From Mollicutes bacterium (GTDB lineage Bacteria > Bacillota_I > Bacilli_A > RF39 > UBA660), in NCBI GenBank assembly GCA_004552445.1, contig SFOJ01000005.1, positions 102,773 to 166,772 of the forward strand: 64,000 nucleotides of DNA. The letters are read 5' to 3'. Positions 1 through 8,451 of the stretch are shown here, one piece after another. The translations under genes were made by a program, and so were the position numbers. Position 1 is the first letter of the stretch; the number at the start of each line of letters is the position of its first letter. Below the pieces are notes generated by a model. The model did not search any database and was not told the origin of the DNA. It saw only the letters and a program-made list of their open reading frames with translations.

Positions 1-189
1 GGTGGAGGTTTTTCTGGACAAACTGGAGCTATTAGATTAGGTATTGCTAGAGCTTTAATGCTTGCAAATGCTGAAAATAGACCAGTATTAAAATCAAATG
101 GCATGATTACTCGTGATGCTAGAATTAAGGAAAGAAAGAAATACGGACTTAAGAAAGCACGTAGAGCACCACAATTCAGTAAGAGATAG
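1..189 (+). CDS. rpsI: 30S ribosomal protein S9, C-terminal part
   Basis: The window opens inside this gene; the last 62 codons and the TAG stop are present. The residues GGGFSGQTGAIRLGIARAL and the basic end RRAPQFSKR are typical of the S9 C-terminus, whose tail reaches the P-site tRNA in the 30S subunit. The 5' part, and probably rplM, lie outside the window. A hairpin terminator follows at once, so this is the last gene of its operon. Identification is near certain. Confidence 0.95.
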   Translation, partial: GGGFSGQTGAIRLGIARALMLANAENRPVLKSNGMITRDARIKERKKYGLKKARRAPQFSKR

Positions 190-199
190 TAAGAAAGTT

Positions 200-230
200 A
201 AACTCAAATTTATATTTGAGTTTTTCTTTT
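200..230 (+). terminator. Intrinsic terminator after rpsI
   Basis: Inverted repeat ACTCAAAT / ATTTGAGT with a short loop, followed by a T-rich run; it closes the rpsI operon. Confidence 0.85.
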
Positions 231-280
231 ACATAAAAAATTAAAACTATCAAAAATTGATTTAAAATTCATATTATTAA

Positions 281-289
281 TGTTATAAT
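281..289 (+). promoter_or_regulatory. Extended -10 promoter of the Abi_2 gene
   Basis: TGTTATAAT is an extended -10 element. TTGATT lies 21 bases upstream, too far for a normal -35, so the extended -10 probably drives initiation. The ribosome site AGGAGAG at 301-307 follows. Confidence 0.5.
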
Positions 290-315
290 TATTACATAAT
301 AGGAGAGTGAAATAA

Positions 316-1245
316 GTGGCAGCAAAAGTATTTAAAACTATAGAAGAACAAATCCAAATATTGATAAGTAAGGGTCTTACTGTTGAAGATTATGATAAAG
401 CAAAAGAAATATTGCTTAGAGAAAATTATTTCTTTTTGAATGGATATAGATCACCATTTTTAATAACTGGTAGTAAAAGATTTGTAGAAGGTTCTACGTT
501 TGAAGAACTATATTCATTATTTACTTTTGATAGATATTTTAGAAATATAATATTTAAAAATGTATTAATAGTTGAAAATAATTATAAGTCTATATTTAGT
601 TATGTTTTAAGTAAAAAATATGGTTATAAAGAAAAAGATTATTTAAATGTTAATAACTTTAATAGAAATAAGGAAACTAGTAGACAAATTAATGATTTAC
701 TTAGAAAATTAAAAAGGCAAATTAGAATTAATGGATATCAACATCAAGCTACAAGTCATTATATAAATAATTATGGTTATATACCAATGTGGGTTAGTGT
801 TAAGGTGTTAAGTTTTGGACTTATGAGTGAACTTTTTTCTATATTAAAAGATGAAGATAAAGAAGAAATTGCTTCTTATTATTGCATAGATGCAGATGCT
901 CTTCAAGACTATTTATCAATACTTTCAAATTATAGAAATTTATGTGCTCATGAAGATATATTATATAATCATGAAACTCAAAAAGGCATTGCTGATACAA
1001 GATATCATGAATTACTCGAAATACCACAAGTAGAGGATGAATATATATATGGAAAACATGATATATTTGCTTTAATAATTATATTAAAACAGATGTTAAC
1101 TCGTGATGATTTCAAAATGATGATGAATGAAATTGATTATGAAATTGAATGGTTATCTTCTAAATTACATTCTATAGATGTTCAAAAAGTTTTATATAGA
1201 ATGGGATTTCCAGATAATTATAAACAAATATCATATATGGATTAG
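316..1245 (+). CDS. Abi_2 (AbiD/AbiF-like) HEPN-type abortive infection protein
   Basis: 309 residues, GTG start supported by AGGAGAG nine bases upstream. The N-terminal half has the Abi_2 pattern: an NYFFLNGYRSPF stretch, then FEELYSLFTFDRYFRNII and an invariant-looking VENNYKSIFSY helix. Near the C-terminus, RNLCAH (R207 to H212) fits the R-X4-H catalytic motif of HEPN RNases. Proteins of this family are linked to phage-triggered growth arrest, probably by RNA cleavage. The gene sits alone between the rpsI terminator and htrA (8-base gap) and has the same base composition as its neighbours. Family membership is fairly sure; actual defence activity is inferred. Confidence 0.75.
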   Translation: MAAKVFKTIEEQIQILISKGLTVEDYDKAKEILLRENYFFLNGYRSPFLITGSKRFVEGSTFEELYSLFTFDRYFRNIIFKNVLIVENNYKSIFSYVLSKKYGYKEKDYLNVNNFNRNKETSRQINDLLRKLKRQIRINGYQHQATSHYINNYGYIPMWVSVKVLSFGLMSELFSILKDEDKEEIASYYCIDADALQDYLSILSNYRNLCAHEDILYNHETQKGIADTRYHELLEIPQVEDEYIYGKHDIFALIIILKQMLTRDDFKMMMNEIDYEIEWLSSKLHSIDVQKVLYRMGFPDNYKQISYMD

Positions 1246-1253
1246 GAGGCACT

Positions 1254-2336
1254 ATGAAAAATAATAATTCTTATTTATTAAGTGTAGTTGCATTATTTGT
1301 TGGAGCCTTTTGTATGTATGCTTATATTCAAAAAAATCCTATTGTTCAAGAGAAAGTCTCTGCAGGAGAATCTATTGTAAAAAATGTTAATGTTACTGAA
1401 AATGGAATATCTTCTGGCATAGAAAATGTGTATGATTCTGTTGTAGTAGTTGAAAATTATCAAAAGTTAAAATTAGCTGGTATAGGGTCTGGCTTTATAT
1501 ATGATTCTAAAGGCTATATATTAACTAATCATCATGTTATTGATGGTGCAAGTGAAATTAAAGTTAAGTTAATGGATGGTGAAACTTTAATTGCAACAGT
1601 TATTGGAAGTGATGAATATGCTGATATAGCTGTTATTAAGATTGATTCTTCATATGTGAAAAGGGTTGCTAAGATTGGCGATAGTAGTAAAATGAAAGTT
1701 GGAGATACTGTATTTACAATTGGTTCTCCACTAAGTGTGGATTATGCTGGTACAGTAACAAGAGGAATATTGAGTGGAAAAGATAGAATGGTTGCCGTTT
1801 CTGTAGGTAACTCAAGTACTAATGATTGGATTATGAATGTTATGCAAACTGATGCAGCAATTAATCCTGGAAATAGTGGTGGTCCACTTTGTAATGTTAG
1901 TGGTGAAGTTATAGGTGTTAATTCTATGAAAATTGTTAAATCAGAAATAGAAGGAATTGGTTTTGCAATACCAATAGAGGATGCAATTGAATACGCTAAT
2001 TTAATATTAAAAGGTGAAAAGATTCAAAGAGCATATTTAGGTGTCAGTATGACTGATTTTACAACATCATCACAATATTTAAGACAAGAAGGTATAACAA
2101 TTGATAACACTATAACAAGTGGTGTTATAGTTGTAGAGGCAGTAAAAGGAGGCCCTTGTGCAGATGCAGGAATTAAAAAGGGTGATGTAATAATTAAAAT
2201 AGGAAAATATGATATTACTAGTGTAGCTGAACTACGATATTATCTATATAAATATAAACCAAAAGAAAAGATTGAAATTAGAGTTATGAGAGGTAAAACT
2301 GAAAAATTATTTAATGTTACTTTAGGAGCAAATTAA
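1254..2336 (+). CDS. HtrA/DegP-type membrane-anchored serine protease with PDZ domain
   Basis: 360 residues, start after GGAGG. One N-terminal membrane segment (about residues 8-25) places the protease outside the cell. The trypsin-like fold shows all three catalytic residues: H94 in TNHHV, D124 in EYADIAV and S208 in NPGNSGGPL. A PDZ domain spans about residues 255-355 (GVIVVEAVKGGPCADAGI). HtrA proteases degrade or refold misfolded envelope proteins. It follows the Abi gene by 8 bases and ends in a terminator, so the two may share a transcript. Single PDZ and total length match Gram-positive HtrA proteins. Confidence 0.9.
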   Translation: MKNNNSYLLSVVALFVGAFCMYAYIQKNPIVQEKVSAGESIVKNVNVTENGISSGIENVYDSVVVVENYQKLKLAGIGSGFIYDSKGYILTNHHVIDGASEIKVKLMDGETLIATVIGSDEYADIAVIKIDSSYVKRVAKIGDSSKMKVGDTVFTIGSPLSVDYAGTVTRGILSGKDRMVAVSVGNSSTNDWIMNVMQTDAAINPGNSGGPLCNVSGEVIGVNSMKIVKSEIEGIGFAIPIEDAIEYANLILKGEKIQRAYLGVSMTDFTTSSQYLRQEGITIDNTITSGVIVVEAVKGGPCADAGIKKGDVIIKIGKYDITSVAELRYYLYKYKPKEKIEIRVMRGKTEKLFNVTLGAN

Positions 2337-2349
2337 TTGCTCCTTTTTC
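2325..2349 (+). terminator. Intrinsic terminator overlapping the htrA stop
   Basis: GGAGCAA / TTGCTCC stem overlapping the last htrA codons, followed by TTTTTC. Confidence 0.85.
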
Positions 2350-2405
2350 TTGATAAAAAAAATATAATTTTATATAATATATTTATATAATAAAGGGTTG
2401 GTATT

Positions 2406-5051
2406 ATGAAAAAAGATTTTGAATATTTAGATTCTAAAAAAGTATTAAAAGAACTTAAATCTTCTCTTAATGGGTTAAGTGAAAAGGAAGCAAAGAGTAG
2501 AATAAAAACATATGGTTTGAATGAACTTCCAAAGGAAAAAGAAAAAAGTGTTTTCCAAATATTTTTAAGTGCAATAAATGATCCTATTATATATGTGTTA
2601 GTTGTAGCTGCTATTCTATCATTTATAGTTGGAGAGTACTTAGATGGATTTGCTATAATTTTTATTATTATGGTTGATGCTGTGGTTTCTACTGTGCAAG
2701 AAATTAAAGCAGAAAAGAATTCTGAAGCTCTTAAAGATTTAATTAAAGTAAAAGTTAAAGTTGTTCGTGAAAATAAACATTATGAAATTGATTCTTCATA
2801 CCTAGTTCCTGGAGATATTATTATAGTTGAGCCAGGTACTAAGGTATCGAGTGATGCTAGAATTATTAATTCAAATAATCTTACGGTTGATGAGTCGGTT
2901 CTTACTGGTGAAAGTATTGGGGTAGCTAAAAGTAGTGATTCTTCGTCTCTTGGAGATGATTCTAAGAAGTGTATGATATATGCTGGTACTTCAGTTTTAA
3001 CCGGTAGAGCTATTGCTGTGGTTACTGCAACTGGTATCGATACAGAAGTTGGAAAGATTGCTGAAAAAGTTACATCTACTGAAGAAAGTAAGTCTCCATT
3101 AACAATTAGAATGGAGAAATTTTCTAAACAAATTACTTTGATGATTATCGGTATTTCAATTTTAATTGGTTGTGTATTGATTTATAAACAATATCATTTT
3201 ATGGATATATTCTTGGCAGTAGTTGCTCTTGCTGTTTCTGCGATGCCTGAGGGATTACCACTTTCTTTAACATTAGCATTAACAATTGGATCAAATAAAA
3301 TGGCTAAAAGAAATGTAATTGTTAAAAAGTTAAATTCTGTAGAAAGTTTAGGAAGTTGTACAGTAATTGCAAGTGATAAAACTGGAACTCTTACTGTTAA
3401 TGAACAAACTGCTAAAAAGATAGTTATGTCCAATGGTGAAGCGTTTGAAATAGATGGAAATGGTTATAATGATGTTGGAAAAGTAATTCCAGTGGGTGAT
3501 TCAAATATAGCAAATGCTAAATATATTGCTACATTAGGTGTAGTTAATAATGAATCTATGCTTGAAAAGGTAAAGGGAAAATGGGATAAATTTGGAGATT
3601 CAATAGATATTGCTTTTCTTGCGTTAGGAAGAAAACTTGGTATAAAAAGTTCTGAATTTAAAAAAGTATCTGATATTCCTTATGAATCAGAAAATAAATA
3701 TAGTGCAGTATTCTATAAGATTGATAATGATGTTTTATGTACTGCGAAGGGTTCAGTAGAAGTTATATTAGATTTTTGTAAATATTCATATGAAGATGGA
3801 GAAAGAGTAAAATTAGATAGAGAAAGAATATTAAAGCAAAATGAAGAATTAGCATCTAATGGATATAGAGTTATTGCTATATGTGATGGAGATGTTCCGT
3901 TAAAAGAAAAATATTCTGAAAAAGACGTTAAGAATTTAACATTTATAGGTTTAGTTGGATTTATAGATCCTGTAAGAAAAGAAGCAGTAGGTGCTATTAA
4001 AAAATGTAAAACAGCTGGTATTAAAGTTTTAATGATTACAGGTGATCATGCTTTAACTGCTTATGCTATTGCTAAAGATTTAAATATAGTTAGCAGTAAA
4101 GAAGAAGTTGTAACAGGTAGTGATTTGGATTTTTATTCAGATAGTGATGAAAAATTTGATAGATTTGTTGAGGGTAAAAAAGTATTCGCAAGGGTAACAC
4201 CATTACAAAAATTAAAAATTGTTGAATCGTTACAACGTCAAGGGGAGTTTGTAGCAGTTACTGGTGATGGTGTGAATGACGCTCCTGCAATAAAAGTGGC
4301 TAATATTGGTGTTGCTATGGGAAGTGGTACTGACGTTGCTAAAGAAACAGCTAAAATGATTATAATAGATGATAACTTTTCATCAATAGTTGCTGGTATT
4401 GAAGAAGGACGTAATGCATACTCAAATATTAGAAAGATTTCTTTAATGTTACTTTCTTGTGGGCTTGCTGAAGTATTATTCTTTGTATTATCAATTGCAT
4501 TTGATTTACCTATGCCTTTAGTTGCAATACAATTATTATGGTTAAACTTGGTAACTGATGGTCTTCAAGATATGGCACTTTCATTTGAAAGAGAAACAGA
4601 TACAATAATGAAAGAAAAACCAAGAAGTACAAAAGAAAGTTTATTTGAAAAAGAACTTGTGAAACAAATATTCTTAAGTGGTACATTTATTGGAGTACTT
4701 GTATTTGTTGTTTGGTATATACTTATTAACAATCTTCATATGGAGGTTGCTCATGCTCGTGGTTATGTTCTTGCACTTATGGTATTTATTCAAAATATGC
4801 ATGTATTAAATTGTAGAAGTGAAAGTAAAAGTGTATTTGAAAATGGATTTAAACAAAATAAATTCGTATTATTTACAATAGTAGGAACGATAATATTACA
4901 AATGATAGTTATGGAAGTTCCGTTATTATCAAGATTCTTACAAACATACGATGTACCAAATTTACATTTAGTAATTTTATTTGTTGTTTCACTTCCAATT
5001 ATATTAATAATGGAAATGTATAAGTATGTAAAAAAACATAAAAATAATTAA
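2406..5051 (+). CDS. P-type cation-transporting ATPase (P2 class, probably calcium)
   Basis: 881 residues. Order: cytosolic N-terminal cation ATPase domain, M1-M2 (about 50-90), actuator domain with the TGES loop (DESVLTGES), M3-M4 with the ion-binding PEGLPLSLTLAL, phosphorylation motif SDKTGTLT (D324), hinge motif TGDGVNDAP, then M5-M10 including NLVTDGLQD in M6. This is the layout of P2A/P2B calcium pumps such as YloB/LMCA1, which export Ca2+ using ATP. The substrate is inferred from the M4 and M6 motifs; another divalent or monovalent cation cannot be excluded. It is a single gene; no manganese or magnesium riboswitch-like leader is visible upstream. Confidence 0.88.
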   Translation: MKKDFEYLDSKKVLKELKSSLNGLSEKEAKSRIKTYGLNELPKEKEKSVFQIFLSAINDPIIYVLVVAAILSFIVGEYLDGFAIIFIIMVDAVVSTVQEIKAEKNSEALKDLIKVKVKVVRENKHYEIDSSYLVPGDIIIVEPGTKVSSDARIINSNNLTVDESVLTGESIGVAKSSDSSSLGDDSKKCMIYAGTSVLTGRAIAVVTATGIDTEVGKIAEKVTSTEESKSPLTIRMEKFSKQITLMIIGISILIGCVLIYKQYHFMDIFLAVVALAVSAMPEGLPLSLTLALTIGSNKMAKRNVIVKKLNSVESLGSCTVIASDKTGTLTVNEQTAKKIVMSNGEAFEIDGNGYNDVGKVIPVGDSNIANAKYIATLGVVNNESMLEKVKGKWDKFGDSIDIAFLALGRKLGIKSSEFKKVSDIPYESENKYSAVFYKIDNDVLCTAKGSVEVILDFCKYSYEDGERVKLDRERILKQNEELASNGYRVIAICDGDVPLKEKYSEKDVKNLTFIGLVGFIDPVRKEAVGAIKKCKTAGIKVLMITGDHALTAYAIAKDLNIVSSKEEVVTGSDLDFYSDSDEKFDRFVEGKKVFARVTPLQKLKIVESLQRQGEFVAVTGDGVNDAPAIKVANIGVAMGSGTDVAKETAKMIIIDDNFSSIVAGIEEGRNAYSNIRKISLMLLSCGLAEVLFFVLSIAFDLPMPLVAIQLLWLNLVTDGLQDMALSFERETDTIMKEKPRSTKESLFEKELVKQIFLSGTFIGVLVFVVWYILINNLHMEVAHARGYVLALMVFIQNMHVLNCRSESKSVFENGFKQNKFVLFTIVGTIILQMIVMEVPLLSRFLQTYDVPNLHLVILFVVSLPIILIMEMYKYVKKHKNN

Positions 5052-5056
5052 ACATG

Positions 5057-5065
5057 TGTTATAAT
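5057..5065 (+). promoter_or_regulatory. Extended -10 promoter of the 5085-7644 operon
   Basis: TGTTATAAT lies 20 bases before the start codon, just after the ATPase stop, with AGGAG (5072-5076) between. The resulting leader would be very short. Confidence 0.55.
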
Positions 5066-5084
5066 TATTATAGGAGAAAAAAAT

Positions 5085-6536
5085 ATGAAGAAGAATATAT
5101 TATTATTAATTAATGGCTTTGGTATAGAACAAAAAGATTCATATGATATATATTCAGCTGAATTAATGCCAAATATGGATAGATTAACAAAAGAAGGATT
5201 GTTTTCTTCTTTATCTAGTACTGATTTGGATTATAAAAGTGGTTATAGAAGTTTTAGTATTGGAATTAAAGAACCATTATCTTATAGTATAGTTGAAAAT
5301 AGTATATCAACTGGTGATTACAAAAATACTCAAATAATGAGATATTTGTATACTCAATTAAATGAAGATAATGAAAAGAAATTACATATATTTTGTTATT
5401 GGGATAATAATAGAACTATTGAACAATTATTGTATTTTATAAAAGAAATGAAATTATATATAAAATCAAAAATATTTATTCATTTAATTATGACGCAACA
5501 ATCATTAAATGATTATAAAGATATGGATAGAAGTTTTACAATATTGAATTATGAACTTGGTGATAATATTAAACTTGGTGTTGTTACTGGTGATCAACAT
5601 TTAGAAAATTTGTTGGCATTTAAAGATTTTGTAAAAACTTTAGCTACTGAAGCTGGTGAGAAGTGGAAGGATTTAAATAAAAAAGTAGAAGTTCTATTTC
5701 AAACTAAAACTATACCTGCTAAAGCAAGAACATTTGCTGTAAACCCTGGCTTTGGTGTTAATGATAATGATTTCTTCTTATTCTTTAATTATTCTAATGT
5801 GGATATTACAAGATATTTTAAAGAGTTTGAAGTTCAACGTTATAGGAAAATTGATACATCTACTATTAAAACTTATTCATTATTTCCTGTTAAATGCGAT
5901 ACTAGACAAATTCCATTTATGTATAATTTTGCAGTATCATCAACGTATGCTTTACAAAGTATAGAGTCTATTGGAGCTAAAGCAATAATAATGGCTGAAA
6001 AAGATAAATGCCCATATATAAATTATTATATGACGGGTCTTAGAAATACTATAAGTGAAAACTTGAAATATTTATCTGTTGATGATGGTTTTATATATGA
6101 TGCTGATAAGGTTATACAAACATTAAAAGCTTATCCTCAGGAGCTAGTTATTATTAATTATGAAATAGATTCATGTGTTAAAATAGATGATATAGAAGAA
6201 AGGTTAAGAAAAATAGATGTTATTATTGGAAAGGTGGCAGAGTTCACATTAGCCAATAACTATGGTTTATTTATATCTTCTCTTTACGGAATAGAAAGAG
6301 AGATGTATAATAATAAACATGAACTGCATAAAGTTAATTTCTCTATTAGAGTTCCGGTTATAGCTTATGATAAGGGGCTTCCAGGTGGGAGTTATTCCTT
6401 ATCGGAAGGAACAACAAATGACTTACTTAATGCCTTAGTTCATAATATAAATGGAAGTTATGGTAATTCAGGAATTATTAAGAAAAAATCAAGTTTCTTT
6501 TCATTCCTATATAAAAAACCAAAAGGAGATAAGTAA
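5085..6536 (+). CDS. Degenerate phosphoglycerate mutase (GpmI)-like protein, probable pseudoenzyme
   Basis: 483 residues. The start MKKNILLLINGFG aligns position for position with true GpmI in this window (MKKIILLILDGFG), but metal-ligand D10 is N10. The loop around the phosphoserine position reads SGYRSFSIG, which keeps a Ser but loses the GNSE context. The C-terminal metal motif TSDHGN is replaced by SSLYGIE, and the DxxxH motif keeps D but not H. So the alkaline-phosphatase/mutase fold is probably kept while two-metal catalysis is lost. It is the first gene of a tight operon with an RDD membrane protein and RpiB (1-base overlaps). The role is unknown, possibly structural or regulatory. The real mutase is at 52780-54279. 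Confidence 0.7.
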   Translation: MKKNILLLINGFGIEQKDSYDIYSAELMPNMDRLTKEGLFSSLSSTDLDYKSGYRSFSIGIKEPLSYSIVENSISTGDYKNTQIMRYLYTQLNEDNEKKLHIFCYWDNNRTIEQLLYFIKEMKLYIKSKIFIHLIMTQQSLNDYKDMDRSFTILNYELGDNIKLGVVTGDQHLENLLAFKDFVKTLATEAGEKWKDLNKKVEVLFQTKTIPAKARTFAVNPGFGVNDNDFFLFFNYSNVDITRYFKEFEVQRYRKIDTSTIKTYSLFPVKCDTRQIPFMYNFAVSSTYALQSIESIGAKAIIMAEKDKCPYINYYMTGLRNTISENLKYLSVDDGFIYDADKVIQTLKAYPQELVIINYEIDSCVKIDDIEERLRKIDVIIGKVAEFTLANNYGLFISSLYGIEREMYNNKHELHKVNFSIRVPVIAYDKGLPGGSYSLSEGTTNDLLNALVHNINGSYGNSGIIKKKSSFFSFLYKKPKGDK

Positions 6537-7213
6537 TGAAAAAGCCTACATTAAGAAGAATAGGAGCTTATATTGTTGATATGATGGTAATAACAATAAT
6601 AAGCTCTATGTTTATTAGAATTGAATTTTTAAATCCAAAATATGATGAATATCAAAAAGCGTATAATGAATATGTTGATTTTACTACTGAAGTAATGAAT
6701 AATCCCGATAAATTAAATGATAATAATTTAAATGACATATCTTATAATTTATCTAAAACTGGATTAGCGACTAATGTTATAACACTAGTAGTTACTGCAC
6801 TATATTTTATAGGTTTTCAATATATAAATAGAGGACAAACTTTAGGAAAAAAATTATTTAAAATAAAAGTTGTTGATTCTGAAAATAGAAGACCTAGATT
6901 CTGTCAAATATTAATTAGATCTTTATTAATTAATAGTATAGTTACTAATACAATATTTGTTGTAATGATTAGTTCTCTTTCAAAAAATGCTTACTTTGCT
7001 GGCTCACAATATGTTCAATTGGTTGATATGGCTATAATGGCATCTTCATTTATTTTAATTATGTTTAGAGAAGATGGTAAAGGTCTTCATGATATGATTG
7101 CTGGTACAAAGGTAGTATTTGAGTCTGAAGAAAATGAAGAAAATAATAAAGTTAAAGAGGCTAAAGTTGTTAAAACTACTAAAAAGCTAAATAATAAAAA
7201 AGAGGATAAATAA
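6536..7213 (+). CDS. RDD family membrane protein
   Basis: 225 residues. It begins with LRRIGAYIVDMMVI, the R...D...D signature of the RDD domain, and has about four membrane segments (12-25, 75-95, 135-155, 160-180). The motif GQTLGKKLFKIKVVD in the middle is also typical. The C-terminal tail is a charged, lysine-rich cytosolic extension. RDD proteins are poorly understood; some act in ion transport. The start codon shares a base with the stop of the GpmI-like gene, so translation is coupled. Family is clear, function is not. Confidence 0.85.
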   Translation: MKKPTLRRIGAYIVDMMVITIISSMFIRIEFLNPKYDEYQKAYNEYVDFTTEVMNNPDKLNDNNLNDISYNLSKTGLATNVITLVVTALYFIGFQYINRGQTLGKKLFKIKVVDSENRRPRFCQILIRSLLINSIVTNTIFVVMISSLSKNAYFAGSQYVQLVDMAIMASSFILIMFREDGKGLHDMIAGTKVVFESEENEENNKVKEAKVVKTTKKLNNKKEDK

Positions 7214-7644
7214 TGAAAATAGGTATATCAAATGATCATCATGGTGTAGAATTAAAAAATAAAATAATAAAATATCTACATGAAAGAGGCATTGAATGTA
7301 TAAATTTTGGCACTAATGATAATGAGAACGTTGATTATGTTGAATATGCTGTAAAGTTGTGTACAGCTATAAATGAAAAACAAGTTGATTTAGGTATATT
7401 AATTTGTGGTACTGGTATTGGAATGAGTATTGCTGCTAATAAAATAAAAGGAATTAGATGTGGTAAAGTTTCAACAGTTCGTGAGGCAGCACTTACTAAA
7501 GAACATAATATGGCTAATGTTATTGCGCTATCTGAATATACTGAAAATGTGGAAGAAATAGTAGATGCTTTTATAAATACAAAATATTCTACTGAAGAAA
7601 GACACATTAGAAGGATCGAAGAAATAGCTCAATTGGAAAAATAG
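7213..7644 (+). CDS. rpiB: Ribose-5-phosphate isomerase B
   Basis: 143 residues, normal for RpiB. It interconverts ribose 5-phosphate and ribulose 5-phosphate in the pentose phosphate pathway. Visible motifs: the start KIGISNDHHGVELK, the catalytic cysteine C65 in ICGTGIGMSIAANK, and EHNMANVIALSE. It may instead act on another sugar phosphate (LacAB/RpiB superfamily), but no sugar operon is nearby. Last gene of the operon, starting on the stop codon of the RDD gene and followed by a terminator. Confidence 0.9.
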   Translation: MKIGISNDHHGVELKNKIIKYLHERGIECINFGTNDNENVDYVEYAVKLCTAINEKQVDLGILICGTGIGMSIAANKIKGIRCGKVSTVREAALTKEHNMANVIALSEYTENVEEIVDAFINTKYSTEERHIRRIEEIAQLEK

Positions 7645-7647
7645 TAT

Positions 7648-7673
7648 AAGCATTGTTAATCGCAATGCTTTTT
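7648..7673 (+). terminator. Intrinsic terminator after rpiB
   Basis: AAGCATTG / CAATGCTT hairpin followed by TTTTT. Confidence 0.85.
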
Positions 7674-7722
7674 ATGTATAATATTTCAAAAAGTGTTCAC
7701 TCTATTATTAGGAGAGTGAAAT

Positions 7723-8355
7723 ATGAATAAATATTCTAAAATTTTATTACCAACATTTTATATTGGAATTATTGCAGTTATGGTTTTATGTTCTACACTT
7801 GTAGTGTCTGGGGTAAAAACATATTTATTAAATAGACAAGAAATGAAATTTACTATTGATAATGTTTTTGATGAAGATACTACGCCGGTTGTAAAAACTG
7901 AAACAAATATTATAGTTAAACCATATATATCAGATTCAGTAAAAGTAGGTAGATATTTTTATGATTTTGAATCAGATGAGAAGAAGCAAGAAAATTCATT
8001 AATATTATATGAAGATACCTACATGCAAAATAATGGTGTAGATTATGTTGATAATAAGAATTTTGATGTTGTAGCTATTTTAGATGGTGAAATTATTTCA
8101 ATAGAAGATAGTGAAGTTTATGGAAAAGTTGTTACTATAAAACATAATGATAACTTAAAATCTGTTTATAGTAATGTTGATGGTGTTTTAGTGACTGTTG
8201 GTTATAAGATTCATCAAGGGGAGATATTTGCAATGAGCGCTAAACCTAAGTTACAATCAGATTATGAGTCAATGCTGCATTTTGAAGTATTTTATAAAGA
8301 AAGTGCAATTGATCCTGAAAACATGTATACTATGTCTGTAAGTGATTTTCAGTAA
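7723..8355 (+). CDS. SpoIIQ-like M23-fold membrane protein
   Basis: 210 residues, start after AGGAG. One N-terminal membrane segment (about 12-33) is followed by an extracellular linker and an M23/LytM-type beta domain from about residue 100. The metal-binding residues are incomplete: the first motif reads NNGVDYV without the usual His, while HFEVF remains at the end. This matches SpoIIQ, the forespore protein whose LytM domain is enzymatically inactive and pairs with SpoIIIAH across the engulfment septum. The presence of spo0A at 51952 supports this. A non-sporulation M23-like scaffold is the alternative. Confidence 0.65.
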   Translation: MNKYSKILLPTFYIGIIAVMVLCSTLVVSGVKTYLLNRQEMKFTIDNVFDEDTTPVVKTETNIIVKPYISDSVKVGRYFYDFESDEKKQENSLILYEDTYMQNNGVDYVDNKNFDVVAILDGEIISIEDSEVYGKVVTIKHNDNLKSVYSNVDGVLVTVGYKIHQGEIFAMSAKPKLQSDYESMLHFEVFYKESAIDPENMYTMSVSDFQ

Positions 8356-8379
8356 AATAGATAGAAATATCTATTTTTT
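8355..8379 (+). terminator. Intrinsic terminator after the SpoIIQ-like gene
   Basis: ATAGATA / TATCTAT hairpin with a GAAA loop and a T run. Confidence 0.8.
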
Positions 8380-8451
8380 ATTGGCTTTTTTCGTTGAAAA
8401 TGTAAGGTAGGAGTGGTATTATAAATATGTATATGTAATAAGGAGACTATC

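Noticed and set aside
839..1027. Minus-strand frame inside the Abi_2 gene, and similar shadows (e.g. 3194-3433, 7335-7607, 9763-10002, 39266-39514, 58670-58957, 59185-59454, 61291-61551)
   Set aside because: They run antisense to well-supported genes, lack ribosome sites and give no recognisable protein; low GC alone explains them.
2338..2405. Manganese/yybP-type riboswitch before the P-type ATPase
   Set aside because: Only about 65 bases of AT-rich sequence, partly the htrA terminator; too short and without conserved motifs.
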